A DNA stretch of 64,000 nucleotides from Curtobacterium sp. MCJR17_020. GTDB taxonomy: Bacteria > Actinomycetota > Actinomycetes > Actinomycetales > Microbacteriaceae. Shown in pieces: positions 1 to 9,100 of the stretch. Location: contig NZ_CP126260.1 of NCBI RefSeq assembly GCF_003234365.2, positions 682,001 to 746,000 on the forward strand. The letters run 5' to 3'. The translations under genes and the position numbers were made by a program. Under the pieces are notes generated by a model. The model was not told the DNA's origin. It saw only the letters and a program-made list of their open reading frames with translations, and made no database searches. Position 1 is the stretch's first letter. Each line of letters begins with the position of its first letter.

Positions 1-968
1 AACAGCACCGAGTTGTCACCGAACGTCGCCGCCGCGATCTGTGCGATCAGGGAGCGCTGCGGCGTCGTGGCGCAGTCCGCGAACCCCTGCAGGTCGCAGG
101 CGCGTTCGGCGTAGTGCACGCGGGACACGAGCGCGAGCGTGATGAGCCCGATGAACAGGACGATCGCGATGCCGCCCATCGCCACCAGGGTCGCCTGCGC
201 GTTCTTGATCTTCGGGCGCCGGAAGGCCTGCACGCCGTTCGCGATGGCCTCGACGCCGGTCAGGGCCGAGCAGCCGGAGGCGAAGGCACGGAGGAGCAGC
301 AGGATGAACGCCGCCTGCGTGGTGTGCTCCACGTTGTCGACGGTGTACCCGGCTGACTCGGCGACCGGGGCGTGCCCGGCGGCGACCCGGATCAGGCCGG
401 TGACGACCATCACGAAGACCGACGCCACGAACAGGTAGGTGGGGATGGCGAAGGCCTTGCTCGACTCCCGCACGCCGCGCAGGTTCGTGGCGGCGAGGAG
501 CACGACGAACACGAGCGCGAGTTCGACGCGGACGTCGTTCAGCATCGGCAGCGCCGAGATGATGTTGTCCACGCCGGAGGCCACCGACACCGCGACCGTC
601 ATCACGTAGTCGACGAGCAGTGCGCTCGCGACGACCAGCCCGGCCTTCTCGCCGAGGTTCCGGTGTGCGACCTCGTAGTCGCCGCCGCCGGACGGGTAGG
701 CCTTGATGAGCTGCCGGTACGACGCGACGACGACCACGAGCAGCAGCACGACGAGCGCGGCCACCCACGGTGCGAACGTCAGGAACGACATCCCGCCGAG
801 CAGCAGGATCATCAGCAGTTCCTGCGGTGCGTACGCGACGGAGGACAGCGGGTCACTCGCGAAGATCGGCAGTGCCAGGTGCTTCGGGAGGAGCTGTCCT
901 TCGAGCTTCTCGGAGGGGAGGGGATCCCCGATCAGTCGCGCTTTCAGCGACCGGACCTCGTTCGTCAC
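1..968 (-). CDS. APC-superfamily permease, KimA/YdaO-like (3' end outside window)
   Basis: Integral membrane transporter of the amino acid-polyamine-cation superfamily. About 322 residues are visible from a GTG start at 968; the C-terminus is cut by the window edge. The N-terminus contains LALPIFASDPLSSVAYA, then YPSGGGDYEVAHRNLG and a TGVEAIANG segment, which together are typical of the group that includes the potassium importer KimA. Several hydrophobic segments follow one another with short charged loops. Substrate (K+ or an amino acid) cannot be decided from sequence. It is transcribed divergently from the MerR gene, with 139 bp between them. Confidence 0.85.
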   Translation of the reverse strand, partial: MTNEVRSLKARLIGDPLPSEKLEGQLLPKHLALPIFASDPLSSVAYAPQELLMILLLGGMSFLTFAPWVAALVVLLLVVVVASYRQLIKAYPSGGGDYEVAHRNLGEKAGLVVASALLVDYVMTVAVSVASGVDNIISALPMLNDVRVELALVFVVLLAATNLRGVRESSKAFAIPTYLFVASVFVMVVTGLIRVAAGHAPVAESAGYTVDNVEHTTQAAFILLLLRAFASGCSALTGVEAIANGVQAFRRPKIKNAQATLVAMGGIAIVLFIGLITLALVSRVHYAERACDLQGFADCATTPQRSLIAQIAAATFGDNSVL

Positions 969-1107
969 GAGCGGCAAACCTACTCAGTTCCGGGCGGGAG
1001 TCAACACGGGTGCCCGAGTGGTCATTCCCGGTCGGTCGCGTGTCGTCGACTCCGCACCCCGATCACCTCCTGCAGTTGACGCTGCGTCAACCTCTACGGT
1101 GGGCTGC
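969..1107. promoter_or_regulatory. Divergent promoter region with MerR-type dyad
   Basis: The stretch between the permease and the MerR gene holds a perfect inverted repeat, GTTGAC (1075-1080) and GTCAAC (1086-1091), separated by GCTGC. A TACGGT hexamer (1095-1100) follows and ends 7 bases before the MerR ATG, so MerR is probably leaderless and autoregulated through the dyad. MerR proteins are known to bind such dyads inside promoters. Binding here is inferred. Confidence 0.6.
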
Positions 1108-1527
1108 ATGAGGGATCCGTCAGACATCGCCACCGCAGCTGCGAAAGCACCCCACGGCATCGCCGACGTGGCGCGATCCGCCGGGGTGTCGAGCCGCACG
1201 CTCCGCCACTACGACGCCATCGGACTGCTGCCGGCCACCGCGGTCGGCGACGGCGGACTCCGCCGCTACGACGACCGGGCACTCGTCCGGCTGCAGCGCA
1301 TCCTGCTGCTGCGCGGCCTCGGCCTCGGGCTGCCCGACATCCGCCGGGACCTCGACGGCGAGCAGGACGACGCCGCCGCCCTCACCGCGCACGTCGCCTG
1401 GCTCGAACGCGAGCGGGACCGCCTCGCCCGGCAGCTCGCCGCCGTGCGCACGACCATCACCAGGATCGAGAACGGGGAGCGTCTGACGGTGGCCGCCGCG
1501 TTGGACGGGTTCGCACCCGTGCCGTGA
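1108..1527 (+). CDS. MerR family transcriptional regulator
   Basis: A 139-residue regulator. The N-terminal winged helix-turn-helix spans roughly residues 14-85 and contains IADVARSAGVSSRTLRHYD and the LRRYDD turn typical of MerR. It is followed by a coiled-coil dimerisation helix (WLERERDRLARQLAAVRTTI). There is almost no C-terminal effector domain and no cysteine cluster, so it is not an obvious metal sensor; members of this short type often respond to stress or small molecules. The ATG at 1108 was chosen because a TANNNT hexamer lies 7 bases upstream; the same frame stays open much further upstream but overlaps the divergent permease. Confidence 0.88.
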   Translation: MRDPSDIATAAAKAPHGIADVARSAGVSSRTLRHYDAIGLLPATAVGDGGLRRYDDRALVRLQRILLLRGLGLGLPDIRRDLDGEQDDAAALTAHVAWLERERDRLARQLAAVRTTITRIENGERLTVAAALDGFAPVP

Positions 1528-1592
1528 CGGAAACAGGTTCCGGTCACGACACCACGGATCGGCGTGGTGCTGTGTCCGGAACCTGGTTCCGT
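1527..1592. terminator. Bidirectional hairpin between merR and padR
   Basis: Left arm 1527-1543 (ACGGAAACAGGTTCCGG) pairs with 1576-1592 with one mismatch; inner arms CCACG/CGTGG (1552-1556, 1563-1567) extend the stem. It begins at the MerR stop codon and lies between two convergent genes, so it can act for both. No T-run is present, which is common for actinobacterial terminators. Confidence 0.65.
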
Positions 1593-1656
1593 GGGTGGGG
1601 CGGTGCGACGGGCGGCCGGGAGGCACGGGGCGCGACCGCCTGTCGGCCGCGGGCCG

Positions 1657-2238
1657 TCAGAGCGACTTGCGCAGGGCCTCCAGGCCGTCACGCAGACGCG
1701 TCACGGTGTCCGCACGGAGCGTGCCGCGGGTCGCACGACGGCGCAGGTCCGCGCGGACCTGCTGCCGGAACGACGACAGCGCCATCTCGAGCTCGCGCAG
1801 GGCGCGGGCGCTCTCCGACGGGACCGAGACGGGGTCCTCGTGGGAACCGGTGCCGGGGCTCTCCGCCGAGGCGGCGAGGTCGGCACGGAGGGAGCGCATC
1901 GCCTCGCCGACCGAGGCGCGGACGCCGTCGGCCAGGGACTTCACCGAGTCGGCGACCCCGGACTCGACCGCAGCGATCTCGTCGGCACGGGCCGCGAGTT
2001 CGGTGCGCCCGGCCTCGGTGATCGCGTAGACGGTCTTGCGGCCGTCGGCGGTCTTCGAGACGAGGCCTTCTTCCTCGAGCTTCGCGAGCCGCGGGTACAC
2101 GGTGCCGGCGCTCGGCACGTAGGTGCCGCCGAACCGGTCGCCGAGGGCCTGGATGAGCTCGTAGCCGTGCATCGGGTGGTCCGCCAGCAGCACGAGCAGG
2201 TACAGGCGGAGGTGGCCGTGGGCGAAGACGGGACTCAT
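1657..2238 (-). CDS. PadR family transcriptional regulator
   Basis: A 193-residue regulator. The N-terminal winged helix (residues about 8-85) shows LRLYLLVLLADHPMHGYEL, then PSAGTVYPRLAKLEEEGL and KTVYAITEAG, all hallmarks of PadR. The C-terminal half is a helical, charged dimerisation region with an Arg-rich end. The ATG at 2238 overlaps the stop of the upstream DUF4097 gene (ATGA), so the two are translationally coupled. PadR proteins usually repress their own operon. Here that operon is the DUF4097-PadR pair, preceded by palindromes at 3136-3182. Confidence 0.92.
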   Translation of the reverse strand: MSPVFAHGHLRLYLLVLLADHPMHGYELIQALGDRFGGTYVPSAGTVYPRLAKLEEEGLVSKTADGRKTVYAITEAGRTELAARADEIAAVESGVADSVKSLADGVRASVGEAMRSLRADLAASAESPGTGSHEDPVSVPSESARALRELEMALSSFRQQVRADLRRRATRGTLRADTVTRLRDGLEALRKSL

Positions 2239-3119
2239 TCGGGCACCTCGCCGTCGTTGGTCGGGACCGTCGGGGGCACGGGGGTGGTCGGGGGTACCGG
2301 GGGTGCGGTCGGCTCGGCGGCTGCCGGTGGGGCGTGCAGGACCGCGATGTCGCCGGACACCGAGTTCACGCGCAGGTCGAGCCACTGGCCGGCCAGCTCG
2401 CCGCCCTGCTTGACGTACGAGCCCCGCACGCCGCGGATCTCGGAGTCGTCGAACTGCAGCTTGCCGGACGCCGTGCTGACGGTGCACTGGTAGGCGACAC
2501 CGTCCTCGAGCCGGACGCTCACGCCACCCGAGACCGTGTTGACGCGCGCCGACTCCGGCACGCCGTGCAGGTCGAGCACGACGTCCGCCGAGACACCGTC
2601 CGCCTGGAACCGCGGGATCTCGCCCGTGGCCACGACGTCGCCCGACACCGTGTGGACCGTCAGGGCGCCGTCGAGCTCGCGGATCGTCGTCGCGCCCGAG
2701 ACGGCGTTGACCGTGACGTCGCCGGCGACACCGTCGACGACGAGGTCACCGGACACCGTGTTGAGCATCGCGCCGCGGTTCGTGCCGGACAGCAGCGCAC
2801 CCGCCGAGACGACACCGAGGTTCACCGAGGCGTCGCGGGGGACCAGGATGCTGACGTCCGCGTGGGCCTTGCCGCGGAACGACTTGAGGAACCCGATGGG
2901 GTCGTCCCACCGGATCTGCGGGTGGTCGACGGTGAGCGTGTCGCCGTCGACCTCGATCTTCAGCTGCTTGCCGGACACGCTGTGGACCTCGACCCGGGCG
3001 GTGGGTTCGTCGTGTGCCACGACGTCCACCTGACCACCGACGAGTCCGACACGGAGTGTGCGGACGATGCCGGTGTCGATGACCTTGGGCTCGTCGACGA
3101 GCCACTTCTCCTGCGTCAT
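2235..3119 (-). CDS. DUF4097 beta-repeat (adhesin-like) protein
   Basis: A 294-residue protein with no signal peptide. It consists mainly of repeated beta-strand units ending in VSG or VSGD (for example HSVSGKQL, NTVSGDLVVDGVAGDV, NAVSGATTI, HTVSGDVVA, NTVSGGVSV, NSVSGDIAVLH), the signature of DUF4097, a predicted right-handed beta-helix or polymer-like fold. The tail is Pro/Thr/Val rich. Function is unknown for the family; cytoplasmic location is inferred. A GGAGGA Shine-Dalgarno lies about 6 bases upstream of the ATG. It is co-transcribed with the PadR regulator. Confidence 0.88.
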   Translation of the reverse strand: MTQEKWLVDEPKVIDTGIVRTLRVGLVGGQVDVVAHDEPTARVEVHSVSGKQLKIEVDGDTLTVDHPQIRWDDPIGFLKSFRGKAHADVSILVPRDASVNLGVVSAGALLSGTNRGAMLNTVSGDLVVDGVAGDVTVNAVSGATTIRELDGALTVHTVSGDVVATGEIPRFQADGVSADVVLDLHGVPESARVNTVSGGVSVRLEDGVAYQCTVSTASGKLQFDDSEIRGVRGSYVKQGGELAGQWLDLRVNSVSGDIAVLHAPPAAAEPTAPPVPPTTPVPPTVPTNDGEVPE

Positions 3120-3182
3120 GTTGCTTCCTCCAACTCGCGATGTATCGCGTCTGTGAAGGTCACGCTATATCGCGATTCGCGA
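3120..3182 (-). promoter_or_regulatory. PadR operon control region
   Basis: Upstream of the DUF4097-padR pair lies a perfect inverted repeat CGCGAT-GT-ATCGCG (3136-3149). A second cluster follows: ATCGCGAT (3169-3176) and two TCGCGA words (3170-3175, 3177-3182) that overlap the 3' end of the YczE-like gene. Between them, on the minus strand, TAGCGT (3167-3162) is a plausible -10. Repressor binding at either palindrome would block transcription. PadR as the binder is inferred from position. Confidence 0.6.
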
Positions 3183-3815
3183 CTCCGCAAGGGGTTCCCG
3201 GACGACCCGGCGCTCGGGGCTCCACGGGAACCGGCGGAAGAACGGCATGAGCGGCTGCACCATCGGGCCGATCGCGAACGCGGCGATGACGGTGCCTGCG
3301 CCGACGTTCCCGCCGAGGATCCAGCCGACGATGACGACGGACACCTCGACCAGGGTGCGCGCGAGCCAGAGCGGCCAGCCGAGGCGCTCGTGCAGCCCGA
3401 CCATCAGGCCGTCACGGGCCCCGGTGCCGAACCCCGCACCGATGTAGAACGCCGTCGCGACGGCGAGCAGCACCAGTCCCGCGGCGAACAGGGCGATCCG
3501 GGCGAGCAGCCCGGACGGCTGCGGCACGAGCCAGAGCACCAGGTCGGCGCTCGGCCCGATCGCCAGCGCGTTCAGCAGGGTGCCGATGCCCGGCTTCTGG
3601 CGCAGGGGGATCCAGAACAGCAGGATCACACCGCTCGACACGACGGTGATGACGCCGAACGACCACGGCACCACGTTCTCGAGGCCCTGCGTCAGGACGG
3701 TCCACGACGAGACGCCGACGACCGCGCGGACCTGCAGCGCGGTCGAGGCGCCGTAGAGGAACAGGCCGACGAAGAGCTGGACGAAGCGGAACGTGAGGGC
3801 GGTGCTGCGGGACAT
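3165..3815 (-). CDS. YczE/YitT-like membrane protein
   Basis: A 216-residue polytopic membrane protein with about five hydrophobic segments. It matches the YczE family in length and in features such as RFVQLFVGLFLYGASTALQV near the start and GTLLNALAIGPSADLVLWL and GAGFGTGARDGLMVGL in the middle. The biochemical role of the family is not established. It is divergent from a MocR-type regulator, the same arrangement as yczE-yczR in Bacillus, where the regulator controls this gene. The last codons overlap the putative PadR operator. Confidence 0.82.
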   Translation of the reverse strand: MSRSTALTFRFVQLFVGLFLYGASTALQVRAVVGVSSWTVLTQGLENVVPWSFGVITVVSSGVILLFWIPLRQKPGIGTLLNALAIGPSADLVLWLVPQPSGLLARIALFAAGLVLLAVATAFYIGAGFGTGARDGLMVGLHERLGWPLWLARTLVEVSVVIVGWILGGNVGAGTVIAAFAIGPMVQPLMPFFRRFPWSPERRVVREPLAESRIAI

Positions 3816-3876
3816 GGGTTCATCGTCGACGCAGATTGGACTGCTGGTCGAGAGCCAATCGCGCTACCGTGGACCC
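3816..3876. promoter_or_regulatory. yczE-like / mocR divergent operator-promoter
   Basis: The 61 bp between the two divergent genes contain GATTGG (3834-3839) and CCAATC (3855-3860), an inverted repeat with a 15-bp spacer. TACCGT (3865-3870) ends 6 bases before the regulator's ATG, predicting a leaderless transcript. The inverted repeat is the natural candidate binding site for the MocR regulator. Confidence 0.55.
3865..3876 (+). promoter_or_regulatory. Leaderless -10 of mocR
   Basis: TACCGT at 3865-3870, 6 bases before ATG 3877. Confidence 0.65.
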
Positions 3877-5328
3877 ATGACACCCGTGCTGCTGAGTGCC
3901 CGATCTGCTGCCCTGCTGCTCACCGACTGGCGCGACGGCACCGACGCCCCCGCGTACGAGGCCCTGTCCGACGCCATCCGTGTGCTCGTCATCGACGGCC
4001 GGGTCGCGCAGGGCGTGCGGCTGCCGGCGGAGCGCGGACTGGCCACCGCGCTCGGCGTCTCCCGCACGACCGTGGCGAACGCGTACGCCCGACTGCGGTC
4101 CGACGGGTTCGTCGTGTCGGTCCGTGGCTCCGGCAGCGTGGTCCACCTGCCCGCGTCCCTGATCGGTCGTCCCGACCCGGAACGGCTCGGCGGGGTGGTC
4201 GACGGCGAGCTGCTCGACCTGCGGAAGGCCGCGATGCACTCGGCGCCGGGGATGGCCGAGGCCGTCGAACGGGCGGTGCGACACGTGCCCGCGGCGCTCG
4301 CCGGCATCGGGTACGACACCGTCGGCGACCCCGGGCTCCGCGCCGCCATCGCCGACCGGTACACCGAGCGCGGACTGCCGACCGACCCGTCCCAGGTGAT
4401 CGTGACGATCGGCGCGCAGCACGCGATCGCCCTGCTCGCGCGGGTGCTCGTCCGCCGCGGGGACGCCGTGCTCGTCGAGTCGCCGACCTACCCGCACGCG
4501 CACGAGGCGTTCCGCGAGGCCGGCGGACGGCTCGTCGGCGTGCCCGTCGACGCGCGGACCGGGTGGGACGCCGCCGCGCTCGAGACGACGCTGCGCCGGA
4601 CCGCCCCGGCCGTCGCCTACGTCATGCCCGAGCTGCACAACCCGACCGGTGCGACGATGACGGCCTCGACCCGCCAGCTCCTGCTGTCCGTCGCGGCGTC
4701 GGTCGGCACGACGGTGGTCGCCGACGAGACGATGGGTGAGCTGCGGATCGACGGCGCGCCGTCGCTGCCGCTGGCAGCAGCGGACCCGTCGGGAGCGTCG
4801 GTCGTGATGATCGGATCGGCCGACAAGGTGTTCTGGGGCGGCCTGCGGATCGGCTGGATCCGGGCCGCACCGGCCCTCCTGCAGCGGCTGCTCGCCGCCC
4901 GCCCGACGGGCGACCTCGGCACGCCCGTCCTCGACCAGCTGGTCGCGCGGGAGCTGGTCCCACGCACGGCGGCCGTCCTGGAGGCGCGGCGCGAGTACCT
5001 GCGACAGGGTCGCGACGACGTCGTGGGCGCGCTCAGGGCACGACTCCCGGAATGGGACGTCCCGTCGCCGGCGGGCGGGCTGACGACGTGGGTGGGCCTC
5101 GGGCGTCCGGTGTCGAGTGCGCTCGTGCTGGCCGCGCGGTCCGAAGGGGTCGTGCTGGCGTCCGGCGGCGTGTTCGGCCCGGACGGCGGGTTCGAACGGT
5201 TCCTGCGGGTGCCGTTCACGATGGCGCCGGCGGACCGCGGTCGTCTGGTGGACGTGCTCGAACGGGCGTGGGCTCGGGTCGGTGGGGAGTCCGCCGGGGT
5301 GCGGGGCTCGCTCGCCGCCGTGGTGTGA
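3877..5328 (+). CDS. MocR/YczR-type regulator (GntR HTH fused to aminotransferase fold)
   Basis: A 483-residue fusion. Residues about 20-90 form a GntR winged helix (LPAERGLATALGVSRTTVAN); the rest is a class I aminotransferase domain that binds pyridoxal phosphate. The likely PLP lysine is in GSADKVFWGGLRIGW, and PELHNPTG is the conserved Asn-Pro segment. MocR proteins sense PLP or amino acid adducts and usually act on a divergent gene, here the YczE-like membrane protein. The start at 3877 was preferred over in-frame upstream codons because of the TACCGT hexamer 6 bases before it and because earlier starts would overlap the divergent promoter. Confidence 0.9.
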   Translation: MTPVLLSARSAALLLTDWRDGTDAPAYEALSDAIRVLVIDGRVAQGVRLPAERGLATALGVSRTTVANAYARLRSDGFVVSVRGSGSVVHLPASLIGRPDPERLGGVVDGELLDLRKAAMHSAPGMAEAVERAVRHVPAALAGIGYDTVGDPGLRAAIADRYTERGLPTDPSQVIVTIGAQHAIALLARVLVRRGDAVLVESPTYPHAHEAFREAGGRLVGVPVDARTGWDAAALETTLRRTAPAVAYVMPELHNPTGATMTASTRQLLLSVAASVGTTVVADETMGELRIDGAPSLPLAAADPSGASVVMIGSADKVFWGGLRIGWIRAAPALLQRLLAARPTGDLGTPVLDQLVARELVPRTAAVLEARREYLRQGRDDVVGALRARLPEWDVPSPAGGLTTWVGLGRPVSSALVLAARSEGVVLASGGVFGPDGGFERFLRVPFTMAPADRGRLVDVLERAWARVGGESAGVRGSLAAVV

Positions 5329-5420
5329 CGCCAGCACGTCATCCTCTGGGGTGAAGATGCGCCCGCCATGTCGCTCCCCGGGGTGATGCGGCCCGGGACG
5401 GCTGCGGCGATGCTGATGCC

Positions 5421-6107
5421 ATGAACGCGACCCTGTCCGCCGGTGCTCCGGCCGCTGCTGCGTCCCCGTCGTCCGCGTCGCCGTCCGAGCCGTGCCCCGC
5501 GGTGCCCGCCGTGGTGCGCGTCACGATGGCCCTGAGCGGCGCGCTGCTCGCCGGCGTGCTGACCTCGTTCGGGCAGACGGTGCCCGCACTGTCGTCGGTC
5601 GCCAACTCGGCCGGCCCCTGGTTCCTCGTCGCCGTCGCGCTGTGCATCGGTGCCGGGGTCCGTGCCGGCCGGTTCGCCCTGCCGCTCGCGATGCTGCTCG
5701 GCGTCGTGCTGCTCGAACTCATGCACGTCGGCTACTGGGCCACGACGAACCTGCGCGGCTACCCGGACTTCCTGTCCGTCACCAACCTGTGGGTGCTGCT
5801 CGGCGTCCCCGCGGGGCTGCTCGCCGGCGCCGTCGCCGTGTTCGTCCGCTCCCGCGACGCCCGCTGGCGTGCCGGAGCCTTCGGGGTCACCGCCGCGATC
5901 CTGATCGGCGAGGGGGTGCGGGCGCTGCTGCAGGTGGTGGCCACGACCGGCCCGGTCACCTGGGTGGTCGAGATCGTCGTCGGCATCCTCGTGCTCGTCG
6001 TCGGGGTGGCCACCGCCCGGTCGTCGGTCGGCCGCGTGATCGCCCTCGGCAGCGGCGTGCTCGGCACCGTCGGCGTGCTCGGCGCGTACCTGCTGCTCGG
6101 TGGCTGA
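5421..6107 (+). CDS. DUF6518-like integral membrane protein
   Basis: A 228-residue protein with an Ala/Ser/Pro-rich N-terminus and about six hydrophobic segments. The SVANSAGPWFLVAVALCIGAG and LTSFGQ segments recall DUF6518, a membrane family of unknown role. I am only moderately sure of that assignment because it rests on memory. A GATGCT hexamer lies 6 bases before the ATG. The last 12 bases including the stop (CTCGGTGGCTGA, 6096-6107) are tandemly repeated at 6108-6119. Confidence 0.7.
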   Translation: MNATLSAGAPAAAASPSSASPSEPCPAVPAVVRVTMALSGALLAGVLTSFGQTVPALSSVANSAGPWFLVAVALCIGAGVRAGRFALPLAMLLGVVLLELMHVGYWATTNLRGYPDFLSVTNLWVLLGVPAGLLAGAVAVFVRSRDARWRAGAFGVTAAILIGEGVRALLQVVATTGPVTWVVEIVVGILVLVVGVATARSSVGRVIALGSGVLGTVGVLGAYLLLGG

Positions 6108-6171
6108 CTCGGTGGCTGACCCGACGGCCTGATGCGGACGTGCACGGGCTGCGGCTGCGAGGATCGATGAC

Positions 6172-9100
6172 GTGCACCTCCTCTCGGTCTTCAGCCTCCG
6201 CAACCGGGCCCTCATCGCGCTCGTCACCATCGTCGTCGCGGTCTTCGGCGGCATCGCGCTGTCGAACCTCAAGCAGGAGCTCATCCCGAGCGTCGAGTTC
6301 CCGCAGGTCGCGATCGTCAGCGCGTACCCCGGTGCCACGCCCGAGGTGGTGTCCAACGACGTCTCGACGAAGATCGAGCAGGCGATCCAGGTCGTCCCGG
6401 ACCTCGAGTCCACCAGCGCGACCTCGTCCACCGGACAGAGCGTGGTGTCGGCGTCGTTCCAGTACGGCTCGAACCTGGCCAGCGCCGAGGACAAGATCCA
6501 GACCGCGGTGAACGCGCTGTCGCTGCCCGACTCGGTGCAGACGCAGATCGTCACCGGGTCCTTCGACGACCTGCCGGTGCTGCAGGTCGCGGTCTCGGCG
6601 TCCGGCAACCAGGAGCAGCTCGTCGACCGGCTGCAGGCCTCGGCGATCCCCGACCTCGAGAAGCTCGACGGCGTGCGGCAGGCGGACGTCTTCGGCAACC
6701 CGGGCCGTCGCGTCGTCATCACGCCCGACCAGGACGAGCTCGCCGCCCGTGGCCTCACCCAGACGGCGATCTCGGACGCGCTCGACGACAACGGCACCCT
6801 GATCCCCGGCGGCACGATCACCGAGGACGGCTCGACGCTGTCGGTGCAGACGGGCGAGCGGATCGCCTCGCTCAAGGACATCCGCGCCCTGCCGCTGACG
6901 AGTTCGTCGAGTTCGTCGGGTTCGGACGGGGCCGGCTCCGCTGGTGCCGACGGGACGGCGTCCGGTGACGGTACGGCCGCGGGCGCGACCGGGACGGGTG
7001 CGACGGGGACCGGCACGGGTGCGACCGGTTCCGCGCCCACGGGTGACGCCGCGACGGGCGGGTCCACGACCGCCGCCACCCCGACCGACACCACGCTCGG
7101 CGACGTCGCAAAGGTCGCGATCACGGAGTCGCCGCGCACCTCGATCAGCCGGGTGGACGGTGAGCAGGCCCTGACGATCTCGATCACCAAGACGCAGGAG
7201 GCCAACACCGTCGACGTCTCGACGACCGTGCGTGACGCCCTGCCCGGCATCGAGGACAAGATCGAGGGCGATCCCCGCTTCACCGTCGTCTTCGACCAGG
7301 CACCCTACATCCAGCAGTCCATCGACTCCCTGGCCGAGGAGGGGCTGCTCGGCCTCGCCTTCGCGGTGCTCGTCATCCTGGTCTTCCTGCTGTCGTGGCG
7401 CTCCACGCTCGTCACCGCGATCTCGATCCCGACGTCGGTGCTCCTGGCCGCGATCGGCATGCGTGCCGCCGGGTACACGCTCAACATCATCACGCTGGCC
7501 GCCCTGACGATCGCGATCGGCCGCGTGGTCGACGACTCCATCGTCGTCATCGAGAACATCAAGCGGCACATGGTCCCCGGTGTCGACCGCGGCCAGGCCG
7601 TGCGGGAGGCCGTGCGCGAGGTCGCCGGCGCGGTCACCGCCTCGACCCTGACCACCGTCGCGGTGTTCCTCCCGGTGGCCTTCGTCGCCGAACTCGTGGG
7701 GGAGCTGTTCCGTCCGTTCGCCGTGACGGTCACCCTGGCGCTCGTCGCGTCACTGTTCGTCTCGCTCACCATCGTCCCGGTGCTGGCGTTCTGGTGGCTG
7801 CGCCCGTCGAAGGTGAAGCCGGGCGAGGCGACGGCAGCGGCGGCGGACACGGACGCGGAAGCGGCGGCGGGACCGTCGGCGGTCGATGCCGAGCGCGATC
7901 GCTCCGAGGGAGCGCTCGCCTCCGCCGCGGACCTGCACGACGCCGGCCGGGTGGACCGCCTGCGCCGCGTGTACCTGCCGGTGCTCCGGTGGGTCGTCCG
8001 CAAGCCGGTCGTCGTCATCCTGCTCGCCGTGGTCGTCCTCGGCGGCACGGTCGCCACGCTGCCGTTCGTCACCACGAACTACCTCGGCGACTCGGGGCAG
8101 AACACCTTCACGGTCACGCAGGACCTGAAGGCCGGCTCCAGCCTCGCCGTCCAGTCCGAATCCGCGCGCAAGGTCGAGCGGGCGCTCCAGGGCGTCGACG
8201 GCGTCGAGACCGTGCAGACCACCATCGGCACGAGCGGCCAGTCGATCCAGGCGGCGTTCGGCGGTGGCGGCAGCGCGTCGGTGCAGTACGCCGTCACGAC
8301 CGATGCCGAGGCCGACCAGCCCACGATCCAAGCCGACGCCCGGAAGTCGATCGCGCGGATCGACGACGTCGGCGAGGTCACCATCGCGTCCTCCGGCGGC
8401 GGGTTCGGCGGCAGCAGCGACATCGAGGTCGACGTGACCGCGCCGACCCAGGCGCAGCTCGAGACCGCGTCGCGCCAGGTGCTGAAGACCATGCAATCGG
8501 TCCCCGACACCACGGGCGCCACGAGCAACCTGTCCGCCGCGGAGCCGTTCCTCGCCGTCCGGGTCGACCGTGCCGAGGCCGCGTCACTCGGCCTCACCGA
8601 GACCCAGGTGGGTGGCCTCGTCGCCGCCGCCGTCTCACCGCGGGACACCGGCAGCATCGAGATCGACGACGCGACGCTCGACGTCTACATCGCCGACCCC
8701 GAGCCGCCGACCACGATCGCCGCGCTCCGTGCCCTCGACGTCCCGACGAGCACCGGCACCGTCCCGCTGTCCGACGTCGCCACGGTGGAGGAGTCCGAGG
8801 GCCCCACCACGGTCACCACGACGAACGCCGCCCGCACCGCCACGATCACCGTGTCGCCGGACGCCACCAACCTGGGTGCGGCCGTGCAGTCCGTCACGAC
8901 CGCCGTCGACGAGCTCGACCTGCCGAAGGGCGCGACCGCCTCCATCGGTGGCGTCGCCGCCAGCCAGTCGTCAGCGTTCTCGCAGCTCGGCCTCGCGGTC
9001 CTGGTCGCGGTGCTGATCGTCTACGTGATCATGGTCGCGACGTTCCGGAGCCTGCTCCAGCCGCTGCTGCTGCTCGTGTCGGTGCCGTTCGCGGCCACGG

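Noticed and set aside
2334..4739. Very long plus-strand reading frame (about 800 codons) opposite the DUF4097 and YczE-like genes
   Set aside because: Its translation is Asp/Arg/His-rich low complexity, typical of the antisense of GC-rich genes; the minus-strand genes have clear domains and starts.
4617..7283. Minus-strand frame of about 890 codons opposite mocR and the RND pump
   Set aside because: Ser/Arg/Thr-rich antisense product without domains; the plus-strand genes are unambiguous.
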